Positions 34,483 to 46,979 are shown, counted from the stretch's first letter. The stretch: 64,000 bases of DNA from Gnetum montanum (GCA_015680685.1 MNCI01025116.1:65175-129174); one strand, 5' to 3'. Made by a program: numbers and translations. Notes: generated by a model from the letters alone, not told the origin.

Positions 34483-36479
34483 ATGCCTCTCCTACAAGAT
34501 CACAATAATGCCACACCTAGTGAGGAAGTTCATTGGAGAACCAATGAACTATATGACGATGAAGATTGGAGTACACAACCTGAAGTGGGGGTTTCCTATA
34601 AACATGAATGAAAACAACATCATCACAACACATGAAATCATAACTTACCCAATGACGATGAACCCCTACTGGCCACTACAAGCTTAACGCAAATACAAGA
34701 GGTTGTTCGAATCTCATGTAGGCATTGTAAAGAGAGCCACCTACCCAGGCTCGATTTAAACAACTTCCCTACTTTTTTAGGAGGCTATGACTTAGACCTA
34801 CATCAACATTTACAAGCCTTCTACTATGCCTACACATGGAAAAACATTGACAATGGATGGAAAAAACTTAAGCTCTTTCCTATGACGCTTGTTGGCCAAG
34901 AAAAAGTATGGTTTAGATCATTAAAACCGAATTCAATATGATGTTGGTTAACAATGGTAGAAGTCTTTAACAAAAAATATCAAACCTATGCAAGAGTGTC
35001 AACCTTGAGGAAAAAATTCAAGGATGGAAACAAGCACAACATGAATCCTTGGACATGACCTTAGAAAGATATTATGCACTATTAAACAACTATGCAGGCC
35101 ATGGGTTTTTTGAGGAAAGGCTAATGTACCATATCATTGATGGGCTATGTAATGAAACAAGAGAGACCTTAGGAATGTATGCCCAAGGTCAATTATACAA
35201 ACTACAAAACCATCAAGTCCAAGAGCTTATTAAATGCGTAGCAAAAGAATAAGGAGAATTAGCTAGATGGGAGAGTGTTGAAAAACATCAACGGGACTAA
35301 AATCTCAACTTAACAAAGGTCCATGATCATAAAAAGGAGAAATCAACATTTCTCAAGGTGGAAACATCATCTTTGCCAACACAACAAACATTAGAAGAAG
35401 TCAAGGCAAAGATCAATAAGATGTTGGAATGGACGTATCAAAAGTGTGAAGAATATATCAACATTATTGGAGATAGATTTTTGAAAAGCCAAGAAGCAAG
35501 AAAAAACATTAGACATTTGGAAAGAAGGGATAAGGAAAATAAAATCTCAGCTGCCAATCCCATGTATGAATGCAACATATGCCTGTACAATCACCCCAAG
35601 GGCTAATGCCCAATATTGTTACATTTACATGAGCATTGGGGAAATACGTTACATCCATAGTTCGTACAGAGATACTATGTTCGATTACAGTGGCAAAAAT
35701 ACCAGTCGTGGGGGAGACCACCACTAAATTGGAGACACCCTTCATATCATCTAAACTCAAATACTTATCTTATTCAACATCCTATTTCTCCAACTGGGCC
35801 AACACACTTTATTTCACCACAGTACCATTCTCCTTAATACTATCAGCCCATGCCTCCAACACAACCACCATCTTGTGTATCCTACACTTCTCCTCAATTT
35901 CAACATTCTCATCCTTTCCCTCCTTCTACATCACCACCAACTATTCCTAGGGTGTTTGCACCACCACAACAGCCCACAAATGTTACTTGTGTTGCTTCTA
36001 CCGATAGCAGTGAAAAGTCTCCTTGACATCCAAAGCGTCCCTTCTTTAAACATGACCGTAAGAAGGGACAACACAATTATGAGGCCACTACATCCTCCCA
36101 CTTATCACAAGTCCCACACTGTGGTGCACCCTTACCTTCAAACCCAACGCCTCATGTAACTTCATCAGGGCCACCAACTCACACTCCAACAACAATACAG
36201 CCCAATGAACGCATGAATGGAGAGCAACAACCCAATCCTTGCATACCATCTAATTATCACCAACATCGTAGTGGGTCAACTCGTTATCTTGGAACTACAT
36301 CGCACAAATTGCCCCACTATGCTTATTATAATCAAGTGTGTGAAACCTGATGGGGTAAATATGATCAAGCCAGAATACTTCCAACATGCAAGGATCCCCG
36401 TCATCAATTATTAATCCTTTCCATCCTCGACCATTTAGCTATGAGGGATATCCCCCATTATAATAGCAAGCAAGATTAA
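34483..36479 (+). pseudogene. gag: gag of element B
   Basis: The start ATG at 34483 (MPLLQDHNNA) is shared with D (60013, minus). An acidic N-terminus (DDEPLLAT) precedes the gag core: RLDLNNFPTFLGGYDLDLHQ (34750-34810), WFRSLKP, and ERYYALLNNYAGHGFFEERL with IIDGLCNETRETLGMY (35058-35180). A coiled-coil-like stretch (35380-35560) is followed by the knuckle CNICLYNHPKG.C (about 35572-35610; CX2CX3HX4C with a stop inside). A Pro/Ser/His-rich tail of about 280 codons ends DIPHYNSKQD. Unlike A and C, no protease follows; gag simply ends at TAA 36477-36479. Several stops and frame changes. Confidence 0.8.
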
Positions 36480-37844
36480 TAAATACTTTTCATTTTCTTT
36501 AATTTTACAACTTTTTGTTTTTCATTTTTTCATTTTTCAATTTCTTATTTTATATTTTGGTCTTTTTTTCTCTTTACATTTTTATAAGTTATCTCATCTA
36601 CGAATAAAACACTCATGTGGATCATTGCTTGAGGTGTGTTCTATATTGTCGAGTTTCAAGAGATCAATTATTTGGATAGTGAGCCCATTACACTCACTCA
36701 TCCATTCTACCAATAAGAGGTTCTGCTCAAGGGTACAGTGATATTCTTGACATTCTTAAAAATTTAAAATTAATTTTGTGTTCATTGTACCCAGAATGAA
36801 GAAGGAGGGACCAAGATGGAATGATTAGGATGTGACATCAATGGGACTTGCGGATTCTCTTTGTTGATGTCTGTGGGAGTTATCATGCAACCTGGTTGTA
36901 CTAAGATCCTTGAAGATCTAATGAAAAATGGGAGTAAGAGTAATCAAAAGGGCACTCCAAAATCCAATGTTGTTCTAGGGGGTCCCACTGGAAAGACATG
37001 CACCCATGCCTGAAGGTTGGAGGATTCTCTAGATTTAGTATTCAAAAAGGAAAAGAAAGAGAAAAAAATGAAAAAAAAGTGCCACAAAATAAAAATCACT
37101 CCTCCCTTGATCAAAACGCTAAGTGATCATATGCCTTGTTATTATGGTACTCTCATAGTTTCTCATCATGGGATGAAACAATGTGATGTCATTGATTAGA
37201 GGAATGGACATGATCTTGATCTTGGAATGATGGGTTAATGACATGGTAATCATGCTTTACACATAGGATTCACTATGCCCTAGGTCAGTTACCTCATGTC
37301 TCAATCTCTACAATCCCTTTCTATACTTCGTCTCATCTCACTGTTCCTATAATTGTAGCTCATGTCATGTGTAACATAGAATTCTTACCTCATTCCGGTG
37401 ATATTTACATGTGTGTGTTTTGTGGAATTAGTGCAGATTACATTTAACCCTTTTAGTGCCGACGGATACTTTAAGTATGGTTACACAAGGGTATTATAAG
37501 TTGGAACCTGCTTTGGGGAGGACCCACCTATGTAATCTTTTGTAATCTTCACTTATGACATATCTAACACATACCATTTCTTACCCTCAATATAATTATT
37601 ACAATTTTCTTTCCCTACTACTATCCCTCTGAGTAATAATGTTCCTATGTACCATTACATAACCTTTTTCCTACCACCTAAGGTTTTATTAATGAAATTC
37701 ACACCATCATCATTATTAATTGTGCCTTTCGAATTAATGGAATTATCCTAGAACTCCTTCATAATAGCCCAATGTCCTCAATTTACAACGTTGATTTCAA
37801 AATACTCCTTCAAAAATTTGGTATTTTTGTTATGCCTTATATCA
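36480..37844 (+). other. Element B spacer; pol absent
   Basis: Non-coding sequence where A and C carry pol and spacer. It begins with a T-rich stretch and includes a purine-rich tract (37040-37080, AAAGAGAAAAAAATG) at the place of A's CT microsatellite. It also has the conserved GGGGAGGACCCACC block (about 37515-37530) shared with A, C and D. No RT or integrase motif in any frame. Confidence 0.65.
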
Positions 37845-37945
37845 CTAGGGATGTGATATCGCATACACGAAATCACGTCCAACGTGATATCGTGTACATG
37901 ATGTATCGTACACAATATCGCATCACCGCAACCTATAAATAGGTG
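37845..37945 (+). promoter_or_regulatory. Internal promoter-like block of element B
   Basis: GTGATATCGCATACACG, CGTGATATCGTGTACATG and CGTACACAATATCGCATCAC precede TATAAATAGG (37934-37943). The same palindromic words and the same order, ending in a TATA box, form the U3 of B's LTRs (41390-41471 in the 3' LTR: GTGTACACAATATCGCAGCC, then CTATAAATA). It lies about 480 bases before the accessory ORF. Activity is inferred. Confidence 0.55.
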
Positions 37946-38105
37946 ACCCCCCCTGTAACACTTAGCATCATTTTTTCCATTTACACAAGAGATTTTTTTG
38001 AATTTTTTCTCTACGACTTGCAATTGAGCAACCCTTGTTTTTCTAACTATATCTTGCTCGCTAGTACTCCGATTTTAATTCCGCTTGAACCTGCTTGAAC
38101 CCGGA

Positions 38106-38416
38106 GTATTTAGCTTAGTTATGGGGGAGGGACATCTGCTGAAAAGTGCCTAAAATTTTTGGAATTTATCATTACCCAAAGAACATCATTTAGGATAATT
38201 AACTATAATAGTTAGAATAATTGTGACTCAAAATCATTTAATTCCTAGGTATACCGAGAAACTAAAATGGGAAACCACCTAAGTCACAGGACTCATTATT
38301 ACAGTTTTCAGGAAATATCGCATGTGATAACATAAGATCACTAATTAAGGTAAGCAGTAAAGTATAACCTAACTTTAAAAAAAACCTTGCTAATTCCTGG
38401 TTCCATGTGATTGTAG
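38106..38416 (+). other. Putative leader intron of B accessory ORF
   Basis: The acceptor TGTGATTGTAG ends at 38416 next to the ATG. The donor-equivalent position, aligned with A and C, reads GGA|GTATTT (38103-38111), weaker than the GGTAAG of A and C. The interval would be 311 nt. A GGTAAGCAG at 38351-38359 is an alternative donor but would leave a very short intron. Confidence 0.4.
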
Positions 38417-41203
38417 ATGGCCCCAAAACATGGACAACAAAAAGGTCCTGCCTAGGGTGGAAGAAAATGATCTCGGAGAGGTGGAAGACAAGGTCTTATC
38501 AGACAACATGTAGAACAAGAGGAGCAATCATTCAGCATTCATCAAGAAGAACCTCCTACCAGATGATCTAGGTAGGCAGAAGGAGGAGCTGCTGCAGCAC
38601 CTAAATAGCAACAACAACTCATGTTGCCCCAAGATTGCGTTCCGACCATCCATGAAAAGTCCACATTCACTGTGGTGACTGTGGAATTGAACTTTGAATC
38701 ATTTGTAGAGTTCACTCTTGAAGTCGTTAGAGATCACCTCAAAGGGTCTCACTTATGACCTATTCTCTCTGAAAGTTGTGCCTAGTAACTAGGAGAGATG
38801 TATCAATTTTGGCACAATGGGAAGCAAGGAACCATGGTCAATATTTGTGGTGTGACAGTTGACTTCTATGCATAGACCATTTCAAAAGTGTTAAACCTTC
38901 TGAATATAGGGCCTAGAGTTTCTTAGTTATCCACCCGTTTAGACCCTAATGTGCAAAATGATTTTTTAGAATAGGCTTATGGAAGAGATAAAACATTTGG
39001 TGAATTGAAAATGAAAGATAGGGTTTACTTCAAAATTGGAACATATCACCTCTTCCCCACAAAGGGCCTGAAACTAATATTAACGTATGTGGCTAGAAGA
39101 TGTGCAGTGTTGATGGGAAAGGTTAACGCTAACCGATCCCATCTATATTTAACAGAGATCCTGAGGTGATTTGAGGAACAAAAGATAGGGAAAATGGTTA
39201 TGCCTTTCCCTTGTCTTATCAGAAGGCTTTGCCAACATCCCGGTATTCGGGGATACACCAATGACATCCTCCGAAAAGCCCAGAATCCTTCATATGTTGA
39301 ATTGCTAAAGGCGCCAGCTCTAAGAAAAAGTAATGGTGAAGAGTTGGAACTAGAACAAGAAGAAGAACAGATAGCTAGACCAACTACAACTCAACTTGCA
39401 GGACCCAGTCAACCTCCAGGCACAGGTCCCATCCAATAATAGGAAGCAGGGCCTAGCATAGGCCAGGATCAATAGCTGCTGCAAGACTATAGACTGTTGA
39501 TGAGCCATAATAAGGCCATTGTTGAGATAGTCAGTTGGGGAAGTCATGATGACACAAACCTATTTCGCATCATTGATGATTCCATTCAGCCTACGGTTTC
39601 ATTGGATCGCACATGGAGGGAAGTATCCATTCACACAGGAGAAGGGAAAAGTAGATGGTCACAACAGATCTCAGGAGATGCAACATCTTTTTAGGTGCAA
39701 TTAGAAACTAGTGAAGGGGCCACCGTGGCGGTCATGCAACACTAGGATGCCACAGGAGCTACAGAAGTGTTCATGGACCACATCAAAGAATCCTTCAACA
39801 TACCTGTTGTACCACCGGCAGATCTCACAAGAGCACAGGATGCTCAAACTTTGGCCAGAACCTCAATGACTCCAGAAAAACATGAGGACACACTTGATCG
39901 ATTGCTCCAAATAGGGCAAGTAATGACATCCCTGTTTGACATCCCTTAGGATGTTACAAAAATTCAATCAGACCTCATTTCCACAAAGGAGAAGCTGGTC
40001 TTAACAGAGGTGAGGGTTGAACATGTGGAAGTAGAAGTGAATAAATTATAAGAGCAGCTTATAACCCTACAAGTAGTATAGTGGGACCCTCTGTAATTTG
40101 TTCCTGCAAACTAGCTAGATAACTCTAGAACTAAGCAACTAACCAAATTAATCATAGAGAATGAAAAGGTAGCTGACAAAAAGGAGAAGGCTGTTTGGGA
40201 TGCCTCCGTAGCACAGGCACAAATTCATGTGCATCTTAAGGCACTCAAGGCCTTACAAGAAGAAAACAAGTAGCTTGGTGCTGACAACCTTCAATTGACC
40301 ACTACGGAAAATAAAAAGAACGTTCTTCAGGAACACTTCCATCAATTGCAAGAATAATTCATTCGGGTCAACTGAGATGTAAGTCGTTTAGCCAGAGAGA
40401 ATCGAACCCTCTCAATGGAGGAGGTATGCACCATTTGTCAAAAGTCAGCTATTGAGATAAGCACATGGCAAAACGAGGCTAAACGACATGAAAAGCTAAA
40501 GGAGAACTTTCACGATCAGGTGGGAATGTATAAATAGATCCTTGAAAAGGAGATCCATATGGACAAGGCCCAAATCAATACTATTAGTACTCAACACACT
40601 GACTGGCAAGCCATATTGGACACATATGCCTTCACCCACCAAGTGGAAGTTAAAAGCTGGGACCTGCAGATTTAGGATCTGATGAAATACATGGAGTTGG
40701 AAAATCTAAGATATGCTAACCTTTCCATGTTAACAGCAGGGTGCCTAAGGTTAGAGCTCGAGCAACAGGTAGCAACCACCCACATCAAATATGAAGCAGA
40801 ATTTGCAGAGTGTAGGAAGCTATTGGGAAAGCTAGAAGTTGCAAATTCTGAACTTAAGGTGGTAAAAGCCAGCTACCAAGGACAAAAAGGTGTCACAACA
40901 GAATTGGCTCGATGGCTAGCAAATTTTTAGGAGTACAAGGATAAAGCCAGATCCTATGAGGAGGAATGACGGGTGTTAGCAACTTGGTATGTCAAGGCCA
41001 ACCAAATGTTTCTGCAACTACCCTGTCCGTGGGAAGTGCTGACTCCATCAAATTTTGGAACATTAGCATGGATGGTGCAAGATCCTCGGACCGAAGAGGA
41101 GAAGCTCCAAGCCATACTTCAATGCCATCAAGCCTCAAAACTTGGAGCACAAGACAAAGGTAAGGCACCAATGGAGGAGCCACCGCCACCTAGAACTGCA
41201 TGA
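38417..41203 (+). pseudogene. Accessory ORF of element B, one frame with nonsense codons
   Basis: 929 codons from MAPKHGQQKGPA to EEPPPPRTA, all in one frame. About 28 in-frame stops interrupt it, mostly TAG, and no frameshift is needed. The N-terminus (~90 codons) is basic, then Gln/Glu-rich. A globular domain follows (about residues 85-300; YQFWHNGKQGTMVNICGVTV, KTFGELKMKDRVYFKIGTYH, MPFPCLIRRLCQHPGI). It resembles the Athila ORF-1/putative plant transposon protein families, by pattern only. The second half is long coiled coil (residues ~530-840), ending with WYVKANQMFLQLPCPWEV. The function is unknown. Nuclear, particle or envelope-like roles cannot be decided; no signal peptide or transmembrane segment was seen. 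Confidence 0.75.
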
Positions 41204-41355
41204 GTTCCATTCATTTTTGTAGGTGTAGAACATTGGTGTTGTGTCTTTATTTTGTTTTCATTTCACACTATGACATAGTCCCATTTTCACCATCCAATAA
41301 TCCCATACCTATCCACTATGTAATAATTGTAACTCAAGGACAAGTTTTCATTCAA

Positions 41356-41366
41356 TCGTGGGGGTA
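41356..41366 (+). promoter_or_regulatory. Polypurine tract of element B
   Basis: TCGTGGGGGTA immediately before the 3' LTR, as in A. Confidence 0.75.
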
Positions 41367-42180
41367 TGATAAGTCACGTTTTGGGCGACCGTGATATCGC
41401 GTACGCAATATCCTAGCTAAGTTGAGATATTGTGTACACAATATCGCAGCCCACCACTAGTTCTATAAATAAGAGATGGCTCTCTCTTGTTTCGCAATCT
41501 AGATTTAGTCCCTTAGTGAACCTCTAGCAGTTTTATCCCCCAGAGATAGAATTATTTTCCAGTGTATGGCCATAGTGTGGTGATTGTAATTGTATGCCCT
41601 CCTAATTCAAGTGTGATGTACTTGGACATGCACATGACCAGAAATAAAGATTGAGATTACTTCATCATTGCAACATTCACTTAGTTTAATTATTTAATTA
41701 ATTTTTATTTACTACTTTCCTAGTTAATCTTTCTCACCCTTATCTCATGTTAAAACGCGGAATGAGTACGACTTGATTACAAGCACTTAAGTGTGACTAC
41801 TTGGTAACCCAGTAGCATACTTAGGATCTGCGCTTGGTAATCCTAGTGGTAGTCATGCATGAAGTCCAAGGTGTGTATGGATAATCAAGGAACAAATGCT
41901 CATCGCAGTAAGGCTAGATTAGATTCTCTTACCCTTTCTCTCTTAGCTTAGGTAATATTAGTTTCCATTGCCTTCATGAGTAGCATTAGATTAGAAACTC
42001 ATCATACACCTCACTCTGGACTAAACCATATGTGACAAAGCTAATACTAGTCCAGGTGGGAAGATAGTGAACTACGACCTAAGGCTAACTATATAGATGC
42101 CACAACTAGTCTATCTGCGGAGTTTGACCAGATCACGCGTATTCGTATGGTTGAGTGTAGGTGTACCTCGCCACTCATCA
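41367..42180 (+). repeat. Element B 3' LTR
   Basis: 814 bp, TGATAA...TCATCA. U3 has GTGATATCGCGTACGCAATA and GAGATATTGTGTACACAATA, one palindromic unit more than the 5' LTR. TATAAATA at 41464-41471. Two TTGGTAAYCC units are in the distal part. Confidence 0.9.
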
Positions 42181-42707
42181 ATAACTAATAAAAGGGCTAG
42201 CATGATACCCTCTAAAACATAAGCTAAAAATTAAAAATTAAAAATAAGTAAATAAATGTAAATTTTTTTAAAATACAAATTATAAAAATAAAATGTACTA
42301 AAACTAAGGTATTACCCCAAGTGCTAATGACTCATCCAATGCCTTATTACCTACTAACTTAATACTTCAAGAAAAGGAATTAGTACACATATGCTGACTT
42401 AAAAAATAATCCAAAATACCAAAAATATTAAAAATTCAAAAAATATAAAAGTATAAAAAATACAACCACATGTTAAAATTATTAAAAATAGATTATATTG
42501 AAAAGAAGCTAAATAAAAAATAAACCTTAGAATATTTTCAAAGTAAAAGACCATAAAAAAAGGATATAGCTAGAGACATAGCTCACATCAGATACAAAAG
42601 CTTAGTCAATATAAAAAAAGTTCAAAACGATAGACATAGGTTAGTAAACAAGACATAAAAGATTCAAAACATAATCATATCAAGTGGTAATGGGTATCTA
42701 AAGCAAG
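42181..42707. mobile_element. Repeat I, right part
   Basis: Very AT-rich non-coding sequence continuing the repeat interrupted by B (target duplication ATAAG/ATAAC). It ends where homology to the LTR of C begins. No genes or termini were recognised. Confidence 0.4.
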
Positions 42708-43506
42708 GGTCCACTTCTTGGCTATAAATACGTGCCTACTAGCCATATTTATAGTATCGAAATTTTAGTAGTAGTGAAGCTCTTGTAGTTTGTTCATTTG
42801 AGAGTTAGAATATTTTTCCTATGTTCTCATAGCATGAGTCATTAACTGTATAGATCTTTATTCAATCATTGTTGTACCTAAGCATGATAGTATGTGCAGA
42901 AATAAAGATGAGCTTTCTGATAAACCTTGTAGCACTTTGGATAGATTAAATATTTCATTTATGCATTTAATGTTTTCAATTATTTATTAAATTATTTCCA
43001 ATAATTAAGCTAATAAAGCAATTAAGTAAGATAAGTGAAATAGATTAAACACATTAGTATGACCACTTTGAGCATAACATGTATTCACCTGGTAATGCTA
43101 GCAAAATTATTGCTTAGTATGCCCAGTAGCATAGCACTTGGTAATGTCGTCATGGATACATGGGTTTAGGATGTGTGTGAAAAGTGGGATAAAATTCTTA
43201 TGTTAGGACTACTTAGACACTAGTTAATTAGTTAATTTAAATGAGTTAATCAAATTACTTTTATCTCTCTATAAACACCAAACCATAAAATATAAAATGA
43301 TAAAAATTATATGCCTTAATTACACTAAAACATCCCAATGTACATTACAAGTGTAATTGGGAAGTCAACAATTAACCTTAAGGTAAAGATTCACCTCCTA
43401 GAAGACTAGTGCATTGGAAACTACAAAGTCTGTGGAATTCAATCAGATTGCACATGAATGCTTATGATTTGTATGGTTGGACATAGGGATACCTCACTAT
43501 TCATCA
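42708..43506 (+). repeat. Element C 5' LTR (truncated at its left end)
   Basis: Homology to the 3' LTR starts at GTCCACTTCTTGGCTATAAA (54262 in the 3' LTR); the first ~85 bases of U3 are missing. TATA box at 42723-42730. It ends TCATCA at 43506. The TTGGTAATG..AGTAG-type units are present near 43090-43155. Confidence 0.85.
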
Positions 43507-43507
43507 T

Positions 43508-43524
43508 TAGTGCATTGCTGGGGA
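43508..43524 (+). promoter_or_regulatory. Primer-binding site, tRNA-Asp type
   Basis: TAGTGCATTGCTGGGGA after the LTR, comparable to TGGCGCCGTTGCCGGGGA with transitions and one missing base. Confidence 0.65.
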
Positions 43525-43657
43525 CTTTTTTTGTTGAAACATGCACTATCTAGGATTAGTGAATATCATTTATATCATTGGATGAACTCATGGTCAACAT
43601 CAATTACAATGACATATAAACTACTAAGCACTTGGCTAGTTTTATTCATTTTGCAAA

Positions 43658-46100
43658 ATGTCTTCTTCTTTCCATAGATGTGAAGATGTCAAACCACCAA
43701 TTCCATACGAGTGCAAAGTGGTATATAATCATCTATATGAGTATGTACTAAACTTCACCTTCAACCTACATTAGGATGAACAACTACAATGGCATGATAT
43801 GGAGGGCAACATCATCTTGCCCCCCAATCAATTTTTACCTAGGATGCTACATCAAACTCTTAAGAACTTGGCATCTCAGATCTTCACAAAGAATATTTTG
43901 TGGATGGTTATGACACTTGGGACTACCATCCCATTGAAACAAAATGCAGGTGAGATAAAGATCAAGAGAAGATCTATGAGGCTATGAAGGAAAAAAATTA
44001 CAGTAATCCTTTGTTCCTACTAGATCAAGATGACAATGAGGATCCTACCTTTGAAGGTTCTCAACATGAAGATTCTCCACCCCCTATTATTGATGAAGAG
44101 GATGCAACCTAAAACCTATGATCCACAATTCATAAATTAGGTTCAAGAAAGAGGGATAGTCAAGGTAGGAACTTGGGTAAATATCATAATAGGAAGGGAT
44201 CAAAACATGGTGGTTGTGATGAGAAAAAAAGTGGTGGTAGACATCATGGTGGTAGTGGTGATCTACCTTCCCCTCCATCCTCTTCATCTAATTTCAAACA
44301 TTCCTCTTCATTTGTCAATTCTCATAGAATTTGCCATCAAAATAATTACAATGAAGGTGATCAATGAGACAACAATGACCATGAAGGCAATCAGAACTGA
44401 AGGGATGTTCAAAACCATCATTGGCATCATCGATGTAATTATGATGATGAACCTCTATTAGCAACTTAAAGTATGCTCAAAATTGTTGAGGTAGTTAGAA
44501 TTCCAACCAAGCATATGAAAGATAGCTAGATCAAGCACTTAGACATGAATAATATCCTAAGATTTGAAGGGGTATACACTTCTAATTCATAAACACATAT
44601 ACAAGCTTTCCATGATGCATATTCCTTACAAAACATAGAAAGTAAATGGTAGTCAAGCTCTCTCCTAGGACACTCATCAAGGAAGCCAAAAGCTAGTTAC
44701 ATTATTTGGAACCAAAATCCATTCACCAATGGAGTACCATGTTAGAGATATTTAATGACAAATACTAGCTGTACTTTAGAGTGTCTAATCTAAGAAGGCA
44801 AATCCAAGGCTAGAAATAGGGAACACATGAACCCTTGGATGCCACCATGGGTAGATACTATTCACTTTTACAACAATGCCCTATCCATGATTATTCTCAA
44901 AGGGAAAAACGTTTCCACATCATATATGGGCTTAGAGAAGAAACTAGAAGAATTCTTGGGGTGTATGTCCATGGAAGATTGTTTGAACTAAGATCTCATC
45001 AAATCCAAAGCTTGATTGAGTGGGTAGCAAAAGAAGAAGGTGAGCTACAAAAAATAGAAAGTGTAGAAGAGTATAATAAGGATTGTTCCATCAAGAAATG
45101 AGAGGTCTGATTTTGTGACAAGGAGGAGTTACTGCTTGATGAACTAGTGAATATAAAAACATTGACCATCCAAAAATATATTTCTAATATTTTGGAAAAG
45201 GTTGATAAATTATGAGACTCTTTGAATGAAAAATTTCAAATTGCTATGAAGATCATTGAAGAATCCAAAGAGAAAAATAGTGATTGTAATCACAGGAGGT
45301 GAAAACAGCTAAAGGTACCAACCAAAAAGATAAGGGTAAAGTTGTGGCCATAGAGGAAGTTGTGGTAATCAACTATGATGATGGAACTAATTGTGACATT
45401 TTTTACTACAAAAATATAAAATGTTGTTTCCCTGTGATGTCACAATTACAAGATTTTGGGATGTATGAATTAAATCCTCAACTAGCACATAGGAAAGCAC
45501 CTAGATAATTGCCTTATCCTTAAGGCAATTGAAGGTAGTTCCATGAACAATAACAAGCTTACTATCCATGTGGAGATTCACCACAACTTTATGAATAATA
45601 TCAATAATAATACCAATCAAAACTGTGGAAAATGCCATGGCCAAGGTAGTAGGACCCTTATAGGCAACCAAATCCATACGGGTACTATGTCTAGCAACGA
45701 TGTTTTGCAAGTCATACCTCATTTCAGCATCACTATTACCCTCTAGAGTATCACCAAACACATTCACCATTTGCTCAAGGGGAAAACCCATATCCATAGC
45801 ACCCTCTACATTCATCTACACACACACCTCTACCTTCAACCCAGTTACCTTCTACTCCATCCATGCAAGGTGAGATTCTTTCATAGCTACAACAACAAAA
45901 TGCTACAAGGGTTATACATTCATAACCAACTTTCTAGAAAATTGGTTTAGACAATCAATCTAGAAGAAGAACCTTCTTTCGACCTAGCAATCCTCTCCAA
46001 CCCTAACAACCTTATGTGGCTATTCATCCTAGTTCTCCAATACCCTCATCCTCTGCATCAAATACCTTGGAGTGTCTTTCAAACGAAATGCTACCTCAAA
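43658..46100 (+). pseudogene. gag: gag of element C
   Basis: It starts at ATG 43658 and aligns with A: YECKVVYNHLYEYVLNFTF, LQWHDMEGNIILPP (43790-43830), a Ser/His/Gly-rich segment (44170-44300), and the gag core with YYSLLQQCPIHDYSQREKRF and IIYGLREETRRILGVYVHGR (44850-44990). The knuckle region reads CDIFYYKNIKCC (about 45393-45430), so the second Cys and the His are lost. Stops and frame changes throughout. Confidence 0.8.
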
Positions 46101-46109
46101 TTCACACTA

Positions 46110-46860
46110 TGATGCTAACTCATGTTGTTTTTGATTGGATCAAGGTTGGCAATTTTCTCACAAAAAAATTTTGACCTAGGAAGTCCACTCATTTACCTAC
46201 AAATCACTAGACATGAGCAATGTAAGGTTCTTCTTGACTTTGGTTCTGAAGTTAATCTCATCTTCCATGACATGTACAAGGCCTCGAACCTCCTACCTCT
46301 CAATAAGAGCAACATCCATATACAATTGAAAAATTAGTCAATTATTGTCCCTCTAGGATTAGTACAGGACATTGTAACCATAGTTTGTGGGTAGTTCTAT
46401 CCTGCTAATTTTTTGGTGATCATGGTTAAAAACTACAAAAGTGACTTCCCCATCATTATGAAAAGATCTTCATTAAGAACGGTTGATGCACATATGGGTA
46501 TAAGGGATCTATTTCTAGAAATATGCAGAGAAAATGAATTGGGAAAGATAGAGAAGAAGTGTATTCCATGCATCGTGTATAGTGATAATAGGTGCAATTG
46601 TGTGCAAAAGATATGATCCATCAAAAGTACATACATTAAAACATGCAATCAATGTGCACAAGAAATCAATATTCAAAGGTGTCTATACATAGTAGCTACA
46701 AAACAGGAGGGCACCAGGTGGCTGATAGTTGACTCAAATAGTAGCACATTATGCATGAAACCAACCAAGAGGCTAACATGTGCTTATGTTAAAGGCATGG
46801 ATAAACTTGAAAAATTTCATCATAATTCTCTGATAAAGATGATGATACCTATTGGGGAGA
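46110..46860 (+). pseudogene. Protease region of element C
   Basis: A 71-codon frame from 46122 holds SPLIYLQITRHEQCKVLLDF followed by GSEVNLIFHDMYKASNLLPL. LLDFGSEVNLI fits the retropepsin active-site pattern with the catalytic Asp kept and the usual Thr/Ser replaced by Phe. VIMVKNYKSDFPIIM follows at 46420. The next frame (46413-46616) ends in a CIPCIVYSDN segment as in A. Confidence 0.65.
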
Positions 46861-46979
46861 GTTGAAAATCCTTATAACTTCAAGTAGGAGCCCCTAGAGC
46901 TAAACATTTTACCGACTAGCATGGAATACACATTTTTAGACAATGATAAACTAGTCATAATTAATGACAAACTTACTCT

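Larger units (their letters stand above)
33549..42180 (+). mobile_element. Element B: non-autonomous Athila-type element (gag + accessory ORF, no pol)
   Basis: 8.6 kb with LTRs 33549-34341 and 41367-42180. Flanking pentamers are ATAAG (33544-33548) and ATAAC (42181-42185), a duplication with one change. Inside are a tRNA-Asp-like primer site, gag, a spacer of about 1.4 kb, an internal promoter-like block, a leader intron and a long accessory ORF. No protease, RT, RNase H or integrase motif was found anywhere. It would need pol from a relative such as A or C. The LTRs differ at about 10% of positions in a ~225-base stretch compared by eye. Confidence 0.9.

Noticed and set aside
38417-41203. 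Possible recoding of TAG as an amino acid
   Set aside because: TAA and TGA also interrupt the frame, the same excess of stops is seen in all elements, and sites fit deaminated CAG and TGG codons in silenced DNA.
44087-44287. Minus-strand His/Tyr-rich frame
   Set aside because: Shadow of the His/Ser/Gly-rich gag segment of C on the plus strand.
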